Part shown: in pieces, positions 8,330 to 16,936 of the stretch
How the letters are laid out: each line of letters opens with the position of its first letter
How positions within the stretch are numbered: position 1 is the first letter of the stretch
DNA from: Hasllibacter halocynthiae
Lineage (GTDB): Bacteria; Pseudomonadota; Alphaproteobacteria; Rhodobacterales; Rhodobacteraceae
DNA length: 64,000 nt
Assembly (NCBI RefSeq): GCF_003003095.1
Contig: NZ_PVTT01000001.1
Span: 1,116,001 to 1,180,000 of the forward strand
Direction: 5' to 3'
Notes under the pieces: model-generated
What the model saw: the letters and a program-made list of their open reading frames with translations, nothing else
What the model was told of the DNA's origin: nothing
The model's database searches: none
Position numbers and translations under genes: made by a program

Positions 8330-10045
8330 ATGAACATCAAGGCGACCCTCCTCGGCGCCGCGGCGACCGGCCTCGCACTGTCCGGCGCGGCCGCGGCCCA
8401 GACGGGCGAGCGCGGCCGCGACGGCGAGCTGCGCATCATCTACTGGCAGGCCCCGTCGATCATGAACCCGTTCCTGTCGGGCGGCACGAAGGACGTCGAG
8501 GCGGCCTCCCTCGTGCTCGAGCCGCTGGCGCGCTACGACGCCTCGGGCGAGATCGTTCCCTGGCTCGTCGAGGAGGTGCCCACCGTCGAGAACGGCGGCA
8601 TCTCCGAGGACCTGACCCAGATCACCTGGAACATCACGCCCGGCCTCACCTGGTCGGACGGCACACCCTTCACCTCCGCCGACGTCGCCTTCACCTACGA
8701 GTACTGCACCGACCCCGAAGGAGGCTGCGCCCAGGTCACCAAGTTCGAAGGCGTCGAGAGCGTCGAGACCCCCGACGACCTGACGGTGGTGGTCAACTTC
8801 GCCCAGCCCACGCCCTTCCCCTACGGGCCCTTCGTCGCGGTCGAGAGCCCGATCCTCCAGGCCGCGCAGTTCGAGGACTGCGTCGGCGCGGCGGCCCCTT
8901 CCTGCACGGAGGAGAACTACAACCCGATCGGCACCGGCCCCTTCGTCGTCACCGAGTTCCGGCCCAACGACGTCATCACCTTCGAAGCGAACGAGAACTT
9001 CCGCACCGAAGGACAGCCCGCCTTCCAGACCGTCACGTTCAAGGGTGGCGGCGACGCCACCGCGGCGGGCCGCGCGGTGATGGAGACGGGCGAGTTCGAC
9101 TACGCCTGGAACCTGCAGCTCGCCCCGGAGGTGATCGCCCAGATGGAGGCCGGCGGCCTCGGCACCGCCGTCGCCGGCTTCGGCCCGCTGGTCGAGCGGA
9201 TCATGCTGAACAACACCAACCCCGACCCGTCCCTCGGCCCGGACGAGCGCTCGGTGGTGCGCCCGCATCCGTTCCTGTCGATCCCGGAGGTCTATCAGGC
9301 CATGTCCATGGCAATCGACCGCCCCCTCCTCGTCGAGATCGGCTACGGCCAAGCCGGCCGCGTGACCTGCAACTGGGTCCCCGCGCCCGAGATCTACGCC
9401 TCGACCTCCATGACCTGCGACGAGCAGGACATGGAAGGGGCGAAGGCCTTGCTCGACGGGGCGGACATCGTCGACCGCGACGGCGACGGAGTGCGCGAGA
9501 CGCCCGAGGGCGTGCCGCTCTCGATCCTCTACCAGACCTCGACCAACGCGGTGCGCCAAGACTTCCAGGCCCTCATCAAGGAGTGGTGGGAGGAGCTCGG
9601 CCTGGAGGTCGAGCTGCGCAACGTCGACTCCTCGGTGTTCTTCGGCGGCGACCCGGGCAGCCCGGATACGTTCCAGAAGTTCTACGCCGACGTCGAGATG
9701 TACGCCAACACGTTCAATGGCACCGATCCGCAATCCTATCTCGGCAACGGTCTGTGCGACGAGGCGCCGACCCCGGCGACCCAGTGGCAGGGCGAGAACA
9801 TCGCGCGCTTCTGCATGGAGGAGTACGACGCCCTTCACGCAGAGCTTCTCCAGACCGCCGAGACCGAGGAGCGGGCCCGCATCGCACGCGAGCTGAACGA
9901 CATGATCGTGCAGAACGGCGGGATGATCCCCCTCGTCCATCGGGGGCGCCTGTCGGCGCACGCCAACGACCTCGGCGGCGTGGACCTCAACGTGTGGGAC
10001 AGCGAGCTGTGGAACGTCGCCGAGTGGCATCGCACCGGCGAGTGA
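8330..10045 (+). CDS. Peptide ABC transporter substrate-binding protein (SBP family 5)
   Basis: This periplasmic protein captures peptides or related solutes for an ABC importer. It has 571 residues with a signal peptide (IKATLLGAAATGLALSGAAAAQ) cleaved near residue 23. SBP-5 hallmarks are DLTQITWNITPGLTWSDGTPFTSADV (about 95-120) and the mid-protein NPIGTGPFVVTEF. The C-terminal part carries a calcium-like loop DRDGDGVRETPEG followed by LSILYQTS, usual in this class. AAGGAGA at 8318-8324 is its ribosome site. The two permease genes follow directly; no ATPase gene follows them. The ligand cannot be read from the sequence. Confidence 0.93.
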   Translation: MNIKATLLGAAATGLALSGAAAAQTGERGRDGELRIIYWQAPSIMNPFLSGGTKDVEAASLVLEPLARYDASGEIVPWLVEEVPTVENGGISEDLTQITWNITPGLTWSDGTPFTSADVAFTYEYCTDPEGGCAQVTKFEGVESVETPDDLTVVVNFAQPTPFPYGPFVAVESPILQAAQFEDCVGAAAPSCTEENYNPIGTGPFVVTEFRPNDVITFEANENFRTEGQPAFQTVTFKGGGDATAAGRAVMETGEFDYAWNLQLAPEVIAQMEAGGLGTAVAGFGPLVERIMLNNTNPDPSLGPDERSVVRPHPFLSIPEVYQAMSMAIDRPLLVEIGYGQAGRVTCNWVPAPEIYASTSMTCDEQDMEGAKALLDGADIVDRDGDGVRETPEGVPLSILYQTSTNAVRQDFQALIKEWWEELGLEVELRNVDSSVFFGGDPGSPDTFQKFYADVEMYANTFNGTDPQSYLGNGLCDEAPTPATQWQGENIARFCMEEYDALHAELLQTAETEERARIARELNDMIVQNGGMIPLVHRGRLSAHANDLGGVDLNVWDSELWNVAEWHRTGE

Positions 10046-10112
10046 ACTCTCATACGGCTCCGGCGGCACGTCCGCCGGGGCCGGCACACCCCTGAGGGGG
10101 GAGAGGGGGGCC

Positions 10113-11150
10113 ATGCTCACCTACACCATCCGCCGGATCGGCATCGCGATCCCGACGCTGATCCTGATCGCGCTGACGATCTTCCTCCTCCTGGAGCTGG
10201 CGCCGGGCGATCCGATGGCGCAGGTGCCGCTGACCGTCCCGGCGGAGGTCAAGCAGCAGATGCGCCTCGCCCTCGGCCTGGGCGAGCCGCTGCCCCTCCG
10301 GTTCTGGAAATGGTCCGTCCAGGTCTTTTGGATCGAGCCGCAGGTCTTCGTGGACTGGCTGACCCGGGATTCGTGGCTGCTGGGCTGGCTGCCGGACACG
10401 AACCTATACGACGGGCGGCTGCGGGTGATCTCGTGGCAGACGCGGGGGCCAGTCTTCGACATCATCGTGCAGCGCCTGCCGCAGACCCTCTGGGTGGTGG
10501 GGCTGGCCTACGTGGTGGGCGTGCTGATCGCGATCCCGATCGGCATCATCTCCGCCTACCGGCAGTACTCCTGGTTCGACAACGCCGGCACGTTCGTCTC
10601 GATGATCGGCTTCTCGGTGCCGCCCTTCTTCTCGGGCGTCCTCGTCATCGTGATCTTCTCGGTCCAGCTCGGCTGGTTCCCCTCGATCTACGACACGACG
10701 CACAGGGTCACGGACTGGGACAGCTTCGTCCTTCAGTTCAAGCAGATGATCATGCCCGTCATGGTCCTCGCATTGCAGACGACGGCGCAGATCAGCCGCT
10801 ACATGCGCGCCTCGATGCTGGACAATTTCGGCCAGGACTACGTCCGCACCGCCCGCGCGAAGGGACTGCGCGAGCGGTCGGTCGTCCTCGTCCACGTCCT
10901 GCGCAACTCGATGATACCGGTCGTCACCGTGGTCGCGCTGGGCGTGCCGGCGATCTTTGGGGGCGCCATCATCACCGAGCAGGTGTTCAAGGTGAACGGG
11001 ATCGGCCAGCTCTTCATCACGGCGCTGCAGGCGAACGACCTGCCCATGGTGCTGACGGTCGCCTTCATCTTCGCGGTGCTGATCATCGTCTTCAACCTGA
11101 TCGCCGACCTTCTCTACGGCATCCTCGACCCCCGGATCCGCTATGACTGA
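10113..11150 (+). CDS. ABC transporter permease, DppB/OppB type
   Basis: This is one of two inner-membrane subunits of the peptide-type importer. The 345 residues hold an N-terminal membrane segment (IAIPTLILIALTIFLLLELAPGDP) typical of OppB, a periplasmic insertion of about 70 residues, then five more segments. The ATPase-contact EAA loop reads YVRTARAKGLRERSVVLVHVLRNSMIPVV. A GGGGGGAG-type ribosome site precedes the ATG. It overlaps the second permease gene by eight bases, so the pair is cotranscribed. The matching ATPases (DppD/F) must lie elsewhere. Confidence 0.92.
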   Translation: MLTYTIRRIGIAIPTLILIALTIFLLLELAPGDPMAQVPLTVPAEVKQQMRLALGLGEPLPLRFWKWSVQVFWIEPQVFVDWLTRDSWLLGWLPDTNLYDGRLRVISWQTRGPVFDIIVQRLPQTLWVVGLAYVVGVLIAIPIGIISAYRQYSWFDNAGTFVSMIGFSVPPFFSGVLVIVIFSVQLGWFPSIYDTTHRVTDWDSFVLQFKQMIMPVMVLALQTTAQISRYMRASMLDNFGQDYVRTARAKGLRERSVVLVHVLRNSMIPVVTVVALGVPAIFGGAIITEQVFKVNGIGQLFITALQANDLPMVLTVAFIFAVLIIVFNLIADLLYGILDPRIRYD

Positions 11151-12186
11151 CGCCGCCGGCCCCAAGCCCGGCCTCGCCGCCGCGGGCGCCGTGACCCCTG
11201 CCGAGGTCGAGCCGATCCCCCTGGACGAACCCACCGGCTCGCAGTGGCGCGACGTCTGGCGGCAGTTCCGCTCGCACCGGGGGGCTATGGCCGGGCTGAT
11301 GGTGTTCGGCGTGATCCTCCTCGCGGTGCTGATCGGTCCCTGGCTCTGGCCGTACGACCCGACCGAGACGGACATCCGCGCGCGCAACACGCGCTGGATC
11401 TTCGCCTGCCTCGCCCTGCCCTGGGGCGAGGTCGGGTCATGCTTCCTCGACCCCGCCTCGTCGGGCCTGAAGGCGAGCTGGACGCACCCGTTCGGCACCG
11501 ATCAGCTCGGCCGCGACCTTCTCGCCCGCCTGATGGGCGGGGGGCGCGTCTCGATGGCGGTGGGGGTCGCCGCGATGGCGCTGGCTCTGGTCCTTGGCAC
11601 GGCGGTCGGGGTGGCTGCGGGCTACTTCCGCCGCGTCGACGGCCTGCTGATGCGGTTCACGGACCTCTTCCTCGCGCTGCCGCTCCTGCCGCTCCTCCTC
11701 GTCGCGGTGCTCCTCTTCCGGGATCAGCTGAACGCGGCGCTGGGACCCGAGTACGGAATCTTCGTGCTCATCGTCTTCGGCATCGGCATCACCTCGTGGA
11801 TGCCCACGGCGCGGATCGTGCGGGGCGACGTCCTCGCCCTGAAGGAGCGGGAGTTCATCCTCGCCGCCCGCGCCGTCGGCACCCGCGACGGCGGCATGAT
11901 CGCGCGTCACGTCCTGCCCAACGTCCTGTCCCCGATCATGGTATCGGCGACGCTCGGCATAGCGACGGCCATCATCACGGAGTCGGCGCTCAGCTTCCTC
12001 GGCCTCGGCTTCCCGCCCGACTTCCCGACCTGGGGGCGTCTCCTCTTCGACGGGGTGGACTACCTCCAGTCCTATCCCGAACGGGTCGTGTGGCCGGGCC
12101 TCGCGATCTCGCTGACGGTGCTGGCGGTGAACTACATCGGCGACGGCCTGCGCGACGCGCTCGACCCGCGGCTGCGGGGCCGCTGA
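11143..12186 (+). CDS. ABC transporter permease, DppC/OppC type
   Basis: This second permease subunit has 347 residues: a cytoplasmic N-terminal tail, a first membrane segment (GLMVFGVILLAVLIGPWLWPYDP), a periplasmic loop with HPFGTDQLGRDLLARLMGG, which is typical of OppC, and five further segments. The EAA loop is EFILAARAVGTRDGGMIARHVLPNVLSPI. The start overlaps the first permease gene. The operon ends here: the next gene, 66 bases on, encodes a MATE exporter instead of the expected ATPase. Confidence 0.92.
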   Translation: MTDAAGPKPGLAAAGAVTPAEVEPIPLDEPTGSQWRDVWRQFRSHRGAMAGLMVFGVILLAVLIGPWLWPYDPTETDIRARNTRWIFACLALPWGEVGSCFLDPASSGLKASWTHPFGTDQLGRDLLARLMGGGRVSMAVGVAAMALALVLGTAVGVAAGYFRRVDGLLMRFTDLFLALPLLPLLLVAVLLFRDQLNAALGPEYGIFVLIVFGIGITSWMPTARIVRGDVLALKEREFILAARAVGTRDGGMIARHVLPNVLSPIMVSATLGIATAIITESALSFLGLGFPPDFPTWGRLLFDGVDYLQSYPERVVWPGLAISLTVLAVNYIGDGLRDALDPRLRGR

Positions 12187-12218
12187 CGCGCCCTGCGGAG
12201 GCGCACAGGCGCCTGGTA

Positions 12219-12228
12219 GGAACGTTCC
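12219..12228. promoter_or_regulatory. Perfect 10-base palindrome upstream of the MATE gene
   Basis: GGAACGTTCC lies 24 bases before the MATE start, inside the 66-base gap after the permease gene. A short perfect palindrome here could be a repressor or activator site. The core GAACGTTC also occurs upstream of ftsZ (53202-53209). Confidence 0.3.
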
Positions 12229-12252
12229 GCACGATCGGCCCGTTGCCCCGGC

Positions 12253-13653
12253 ATGGCCGTCACCCGCGACTTGACCGAAGGGCCCGTCTGGCGCGCCCTC
12301 GCCGCCGTCTCGGCGCCCATGACGCTGGGCATACTCGCTGTGTTCTCGGTCGGGATCGTCGACGCGATCTTCCTCGGCATGATCGGCCGGACCGAGCTGG
12401 CGGCGGTGGGCTTCATCTACCCGGTCACCGTCGCCGTGACCTCCCTTTCGGTCGGCCTCTCCGCAGGGGCCAACGCGGCGCTGTCGCAGTCGCTCGGCCG
12501 GAAGGACGAGGTGGCCGCCACACGGCGCAAGGGCATCCACGCGACCCTCCTCGCGACGGTGCTCTCGCTCATCGTGGGGGCGGCCTTCTTCCTCCTCGAC
12601 GCACCGCTCTTCCGCCTTCTCGGCGCGTCGGGCGAGGTTCTGGACGCGGTCGTCCTCTACACCCCGATCTGGTCGCTCTCCTTTCCGTTCCTAGTCTCGA
12701 TGATGGTGGTGAACGCGATCTTCCGCGCCCATGGTGACGGCACCACGGCGGCCGGGGTCATGGTCCTGTCAGCGGTGGTGAACGTCGCGCTCGACCCGGT
12801 CCTCATCTTCGGCTGGGGGCCTATTCCCGGGCTCGGCATGGCGGGTGCCGCTTGGGCCACGCTGGCGGGGCGGGTCGCGGCCCTCGCGCTCGCGCTGGGG
12901 ATCGCCTGGCGGCGGGGCCTTCTCGACACCTGCCGCTCCCCGCTGAAGGACTTCGGCGCCAGCGCGCGCGAGATCGCGGGCGTCGGGGGACCCGCCGCTT
13001 TCTCCAACGCCATCAATCCCGCGGGGCTCGCCATGGTCACGGCGGCCGTCGCGACGGTGGGCGACGCGGCCGTCGCGGGCTTCGGCGCGGCCTCGCGCGT
13101 GCAGTCGCTGATCCTCGTGCCGCTCTTCGCCCTGTCGGCCGGGATCGGGCCGGTAGTCGGCCAGAACTGGGGGGCCGGGAAGCAGGACCGCGCACGCACG
13201 GCGCTGAAGCAGTCCTGGCTGTTCTGCGCGGGCTTCGGCCTTCTTGCGGCCACGGTCGTCACGGTCTTCGCCCATCCCATCGCGGACCTCCTCGCCGCGG
13301 GGGAGGAATCGCGCCTCTACGCCATCCTCTACCTTCGGGTCATCTCTTGGTCGCTCTTCGGCTACGGAGTGCTCGTGGTGGCGAACGCGGCGATGAACGC
13401 GCGATCCAAGGCACGGTGGTCGATGATGCTCGGCATCCTCCGGACCTTCGGCCTCTTCCTGCCGCTGGCTTGGATGGGCGTGTGGGCCTTCGGATATCCC
13501 GGCATCCTGGCGGCGGCTGTGGTTGCCAACGTGACGATAGTTTGGGCCGCGGCTGTCGCCGCCCGGGCGACGGGCCTTCTTCGCACCGACGCCGCGCCGA
13601 TCCGCGTCCCGGCGGAGCGCGCGCTCGCGGTGTTGCCTAAACCCGCCTCCTGA
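12253..13653 (+). CDS. MATE family efflux transporter
   Basis: MATE proteins export cationic drugs or metabolites from the cytoplasm using a proton or sodium gradient. The 466 residues form two homologous six-helix halves. Seen are the N-terminal APMTLGILAVFSVGIVDAIFLGMIG, the PFLVSMMVVNAIFRAHGDGTTA segment and the second-half SAGIGPVVGQNWGAGK, a conserved MATE motif. There is no obvious ribosome site next to the ATG. The 3' end overlaps the convergent DUF3422 gene by 17 bases. It may be read through from the ABC permease operon or have its own control at the palindrome upstream. The substrate is unknown. Confidence 0.9.
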   Translation: MAVTRDLTEGPVWRALAAVSAPMTLGILAVFSVGIVDAIFLGMIGRTELAAVGFIYPVTVAVTSLSVGLSAGANAALSQSLGRKDEVAATRRKGIHATLLATVLSLIVGAAFFLLDAPLFRLLGASGEVLDAVVLYTPIWSLSFPFLVSMMVVNAIFRAHGDGTTAAGVMVLSAVVNVALDPVLIFGWGPIPGLGMAGAAWATLAGRVAALALALGIAWRRGLLDTCRSPLKDFGASAREIAGVGGPAAFSNAINPAGLAMVTAAVATVGDAAVAGFGAASRVQSLILVPLFALSAGIGPVVGQNWGAGKQDRARTALKQSWLFCAGFGLLAATVVTVFAHPIADLLAAGEESRLYAILYLRVISWSLFGYGVLVVANAAMNARSKARWSMMLGILRTFGLFLPLAWMGVWAFGYPGILAAAVVANVTIVWAAAVAARATGLLRTDAAPIRVPAERALAVLPKPAS

Positions 13654-14932
13654 CCCGGCGGACGATCCACCAGACCGTCACCGCGACGACCGGCACGGTC
13701 GCGGCCGTGAACCAGTAGCGCGGCACCCCGCCCGCCGCCTCCGCGAAAGGCGCGAGAAGGTACACGACGAGATTCACGGCATAGTAGGAGATCGCCACGA
13801 GGCTGAGCCCCTCGACCGCCTTCTGAAGCTGCAGCTGGGCGTCGGCCCGCTGGTCCATGCTGGCCAAGAGCTCCTGGTTCTGGGCCGAGCGCATGACATC
13901 CACCCGCGTCCGAAGGAGGCCCGAGACGCGCATCGCCCGCTCGGCCATGGCCTCCATCCGGCGCTGGGTGGCCTTAACGGTTCGCATGGCCGGATCGAAG
14001 CGGCGCATCATGAACTCGCCGAAGGTCTGGCGCCCGCCGAACCGCTCCTCGCGCAGCACCTCAATCCGCTGGTTCACGATGGCCTCATAGGCACGCGACG
14101 CCCCGAAGCGGAACGAGGAGGAGGCGAGCAGCGCCTCTAGCTCGGCCGAGGTGGTCAGAAGGCCCCGCAGCGTGCCCTCCGGATCCTCGATGTCGCCCGT
14201 GCAGTCACCCATCAGCGTGGAGAGCGCGGCGTCGAGGCGCGCCAGCTCGCGCCCGACCGAGCGGACGCGGGCGAGGCCCAGCATCGACATCGCCTTGTAG
14301 GTCTCGATCTCGCAGAGGCGCTGGACGATCCGTCCTATCCGTCGCTCGCCCGCGTGGTCGTGCACCCAGACGGCGAACCGCATGTGCCCCGCTGCGTCGA
14401 TCCGGAAATCGCCCGCGATGGTCGCGCTGCCGTCGAGGACGTCCGATACGGCCAGGCTCTCGCCGACGAACCACTTGCCGAGGCGCGCGCGGATGGCGTC
14501 GTCGCCGGGGTGCATCTCGACGCGGATTAGGGCGCTCGTCATCCGCACGCCGGGCGCCTGCGCCAGCCAATCGGCCGGGAACGAGGAGAAGAGCGTGCCG
14601 TCGAAGGGCCGTTCGCTCACGCCGTCGCCCATGAGGGTGTAGGTGACGAACTCGGTATGCGCCTCCCACTTCAGCTCGTGCCGGCCGAGGCGGCCGAACC
14701 AATGGGTCGCCCCCGGTGGCGGGTGCGGCGCCCCGAACCGGTCGAGCAGCGCGAGAAGATGGGCGAAGTCCGCGTCGCGGTCGCGCCCGGCGGCGTCCTC
14801 GGGGCGCTTGATGGCCAGATAGGCGGCATGGCACGGCGCGGAGAGCGCCGGAAACGGCCGCGCGTGCAGCTCGTTCGCCAGCGCATAGCGCAACTCGTGG
14901 TCCCTCAGACCTGCCGTAGCCGTCCCGTCCAT
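13637..14932 (-). CDS. DUF3422 family membrane-anchored protein
   Basis: The 431 residues match DUF3422, a proteobacterial family of unknown function. The N-terminal LRYALANELHARPFPAL is the family hallmark, followed by THWFGRLGRHELKWEAHTEF and a central FVGESLAVSDVLDG region. The C-terminal third is helical (QNQELLASMDQRADAQLQLQ) and leads into two membrane segments near 375-395 and 405-425, ending in a basic cytoplasmic tail. That layout recalls CorA-like or stomatin-like anchoring, but this is only an impression. The gene is on its own and converges with the MATE gene. Confidence 0.88.
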   Translation of the reverse strand: MDGTATAGLRDHELRYALANELHARPFPALSAPCHAAYLAIKRPEDAAGRDRDADFAHLLALLDRFGAPHPPPGATHWFGRLGRHELKWEAHTEFVTYTLMGDGVSERPFDGTLFSSFPADWLAQAPGVRMTSALIRVEMHPGDDAIRARLGKWFVGESLAVSDVLDGSATIAGDFRIDAAGHMRFAVWVHDHAGERRIGRIVQRLCEIETYKAMSMLGLARVRSVGRELARLDAALSTLMGDCTGDIEDPEGTLRGLLTTSAELEALLASSSFRFGASRAYEAIVNQRIEVLREERFGGRQTFGEFMMRRFDPAMRTVKATQRRMEAMAERAMRVSGLLRTRVDVMRSAQNQELLASMDQRADAQLQLQKAVEGLSLVAISYYAVNLVVYLLAPFAEAAGGVPRYWFTAATVPVVAVTVWWIVRRVRRRV

Positions 14933-14942
14933 GAGATCGACT

Positions 14943-15272
14943 TTAGTGCACCGAGCGATGCGAGGAAGAGCGGGCGCGCAGGGCGGTCCTTGCGAAGTGC
15001 CGTTGCGGCAACCATCGGGACCGGAGGCCGGCGTTGATCGACAGCGTCTCTAAGTCGTCGAGACTGGGAATGACTTCGCTGCCGCTCCGCGCGGCCCAAC
15101 AGCCGATCGCTTCACAGGTCATGCCATGGCCGAGCGCATCGCCAACCTGTCCGTAGAAGTCGAACGCGCTGCCCAAGATCGCAACGCCCTCGGATTCGCC
15201 CTTTTCGAAGGCTTCGCGTCAATCGAGGTAGGCGGGTTTCCCGCCGGACACGAAGGCGCCATGGATGCAGTC
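14943..15272 (-). pseudogene. Remnant of an unidentified gene with one in-frame stop
   Basis: Reading the minus strand from about 15272, one frame gives coherent protein-like sequence (IDCIHGAFVSGGKPAYLD), a TGA at 15219-15221, then REAFEKGESEGVAILG, FDFYGQVGDALGHGMTCEAIGCWA and VIPSLDDLETLSINAG, ending at a TAA at 14943-14945. The composition is ordinary for a soluble protein and is lower in GC than the neighbours. The frame differs from that of the yghU-type gene, which ends at 15271. After the TGA a TTG at 15176 could start a 77-residue product. I read this as a decayed gene or captured fragment; I do not recognise the family. Confidence 0.4.
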
Positions 15273-16095
15273 AATCGAGATCGCCGGCGGAATGCCGTTC
15301 GGCGACGCCGCCTTCCTCGGGGGCGGTGGGACGGTTCACCTTGCGGCCGCGCAGGACCGCGGGACGCGCGTCGATGGCCTTCGCCCAGCGCATGACGTTC
15401 CCGTACTCCCCCACCGACAGGAACTCGGCCGCGTCATAGGCGCGCCCGAGGACGAGGTTGCCGTACCACGGAAAGGTCGCGACGTCCGCGATCGAGTAGC
15501 CAGCGCCGCCCAGCCACTCCACCTCCGCGAGCCGCCGGTCGAGGACGTCGAGCTGGCGCTTGGTCTCCATCGCGAAGCGGTCGATCGGGTATTCCTGCGG
15601 GAAGGGTGCGTAGGCGTAGAAATGCCCGAATCCCCCGCCGAGATAGGGCGCCGAACCCTGAAGCCAGAAGAGCCAGTTCAACTCCTCCGTTCGGTCGGCG
15701 CCCCGGCCGAGGAAGGCGCCGAACTCCTCCGCGAGGTAGAGCAGGATCGCGCCCGACTCGAACACCCGCCGTCCGTCCTTGCGGTCCAGCAGCGCGGGGA
15801 TCTTCCCGTTCGGATTGATCGCCGTGAAGCCGGAGCCGAACTGGTCCCCCTTCGAGATGTCGATCAGCCAGGCATCGTACTCGGCGTCGAATCCTGCGGC
15901 GAGCAACTCCTCGAGGAGGATCGTCACCTTCTGCCCGTTTGGCGTGCCGAGCGAGTGGAGCTGGAACCGATGCTCGCCCAGGGGCAGTTCGGCATCGTGC
16001 GTGGCCCCCGCGACGGGCCGGTTGGTCGTGGCCCACTTCCCCCCGCTCTCCCGATCCCAGGTCCAGACCTTCGGTGGGGTGTAGTCTTCAGCCAT
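15271..16095 (-). CDS. yghU: Glutathione-dependent disulfide-bond oxidoreductase, YghU type (GST superfamily)
   Basis: YghU-type glutathione transferases bind two glutathione molecules and reduce disulfides. The 274 residues begin YTPPKVWTWD, followed by NRPVAGATHD and LPLGEHRFQLHSLGTPNGQKV, which is diagnostic of the subgroup. The thioredoxin-like domain continues to about residue 130 (NPNGKIPALLD, FESGAILLYLAE) and the helical domain ends in VNRPTAPEEGG, close to the family C-terminus. It should be cytoplasmic. The last bases abut a short gene remnant. No redox operon is evident. Confidence 0.93.
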   Translation of the reverse strand: MAEDYTPPKVWTWDRESGGKWATTNRPVAGATHDAELPLGEHRFQLHSLGTPNGQKVTILLEELLAAGFDAEYDAWLIDISKGDQFGSGFTAINPNGKIPALLDRKDGRRVFESGAILLYLAEEFGAFLGRGADRTEELNWLFWLQGSAPYLGGGFGHFYAYAPFPQEYPIDRFAMETKRQLDVLDRRLAEVEWLGGAGYSIADVATFPWYGNLVLGRAYDAAEFLSVGEYGNVMRWAKAIDARPAVLRGRKVNRPTAPEEGGVAERHSAGDLD

Positions 16096-16189
16096 CGGGC
16101 ACGCTCCGTCGTCGTTCGCATCGGTTCGGGCGCCGGCGAACGGCGCGGGATTGGGGGCCGCGGGGCGGAAGACGCCCCGGCCCGGAGGA

Positions 16190-16750
16190 TCACATCATCG
16201 CAGTGACCATGCAGGTCGCCATCTCGATCTCGGCATCGTCATCGACATCCGACAGGCGCACCGTGCAGATCGTGGCGCTGGTGAACGGACCGGACGGCAT
16301 GTCCATTCCCTCGGGCGGGTTGAGGGTGCCGCTCTCGTAGAACGCGACCTCGGCGCCGATGCGGTTGTCCGGCACCTGCCAGGCACCGCGGACCATAACC
16401 TCTAGGTCGTAGTCGTCGATCATGTCGCCGGTCATGCCCTGCATGCCGCCGGCCTGCATCGCGAACTCCTCCAGCTCGGAGGCGTCGATGGCCATGGTGA
16501 AGGCTGCCGCCGGCCCTTCGGATGACAGCGCCGTGCCGGCGAAGTAGAACGGCGCCTCGTCGGCGGTGTTCTCGGACATCCAGCCGGCGATGCCCTTCCA
16601 GTTCCCCGACTGCACGGCGGAGGTCGCCTCGTCGGCGATCGGGTTGAAGAAGTCGTTGGCGATCTGCTGCGCGTCGCCGCCCGACTGATCCTGCGCGAGG
16701 GCGGGAACGGCGAGCATGGCGATCGCGGCTGCGGAGGTGAGGATGCGCAT
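16190..16750 (-). CDS. Exported protein of unknown function
   Basis: The 186-residue product has a clear signal peptide (RILTSAAAIAMLAVPALAQ) from the ATG at 16750, preceded by an AAGGAAGA ribosome site. The mature part is acidic (DDDYDLEV-like stretches) with two Cys residues (ATICTV and ATCMV) near the C-terminus that could form a disulfide. It has no further membrane segment and should be periplasmic. I do not recognise the family. The frame is open upstream of 16750, but only this start places the signal peptide at the terminus. It lies between the yghU-type gene and pntB, apparently as a single gene. Confidence 0.8.
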   Translation of the reverse strand: MRILTSAAAIAMLAVPALAQDQSGGDAQQIANDFFNPIADEATSAVQSGNWKGIAGWMSENTADEAPFYFAGTALSSEGPAAAFTMAIDASELEEFAMQAGGMQGMTGDMIDDYDLEVMVRGAWQVPDNRIGAEVAFYESGTLNPPEGMDMPSGPFTSATICTVRLSDVDDDAEIEMATCMVTAMM

Positions 16751-16881
16751 CGTGGTCTTCCTTCTTGGCGTGTGTGCAGGAACGGACGTGCCGTCCCATC
16801 CGCAAAACGAAGATGGGGGGAGGGCGCGTTCCTCCGCGGGGGCAGGAAAACGCATGACACTCCGCACCCCCGGGCAATCTT

Positions 16882-16911
16882 CCGCCAAGCCGGCGGTACC
16901 CCCCCGGGGGG
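16882..16911 (-). terminator. GC-rich hairpins after pntB
   Basis: CCGCC-AAGCC-GGCGG (16882-16896) is followed at once by a C6/G6 self-complementary block (16900-16911), 26-55 bases past the pntB stop. No clear T-run follows on the minus strand, so termination is only suggested. Confidence 0.3.
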
Positions 16912-16936
16912 AAGAGGGACTTCGCGCCCGCGCCCT

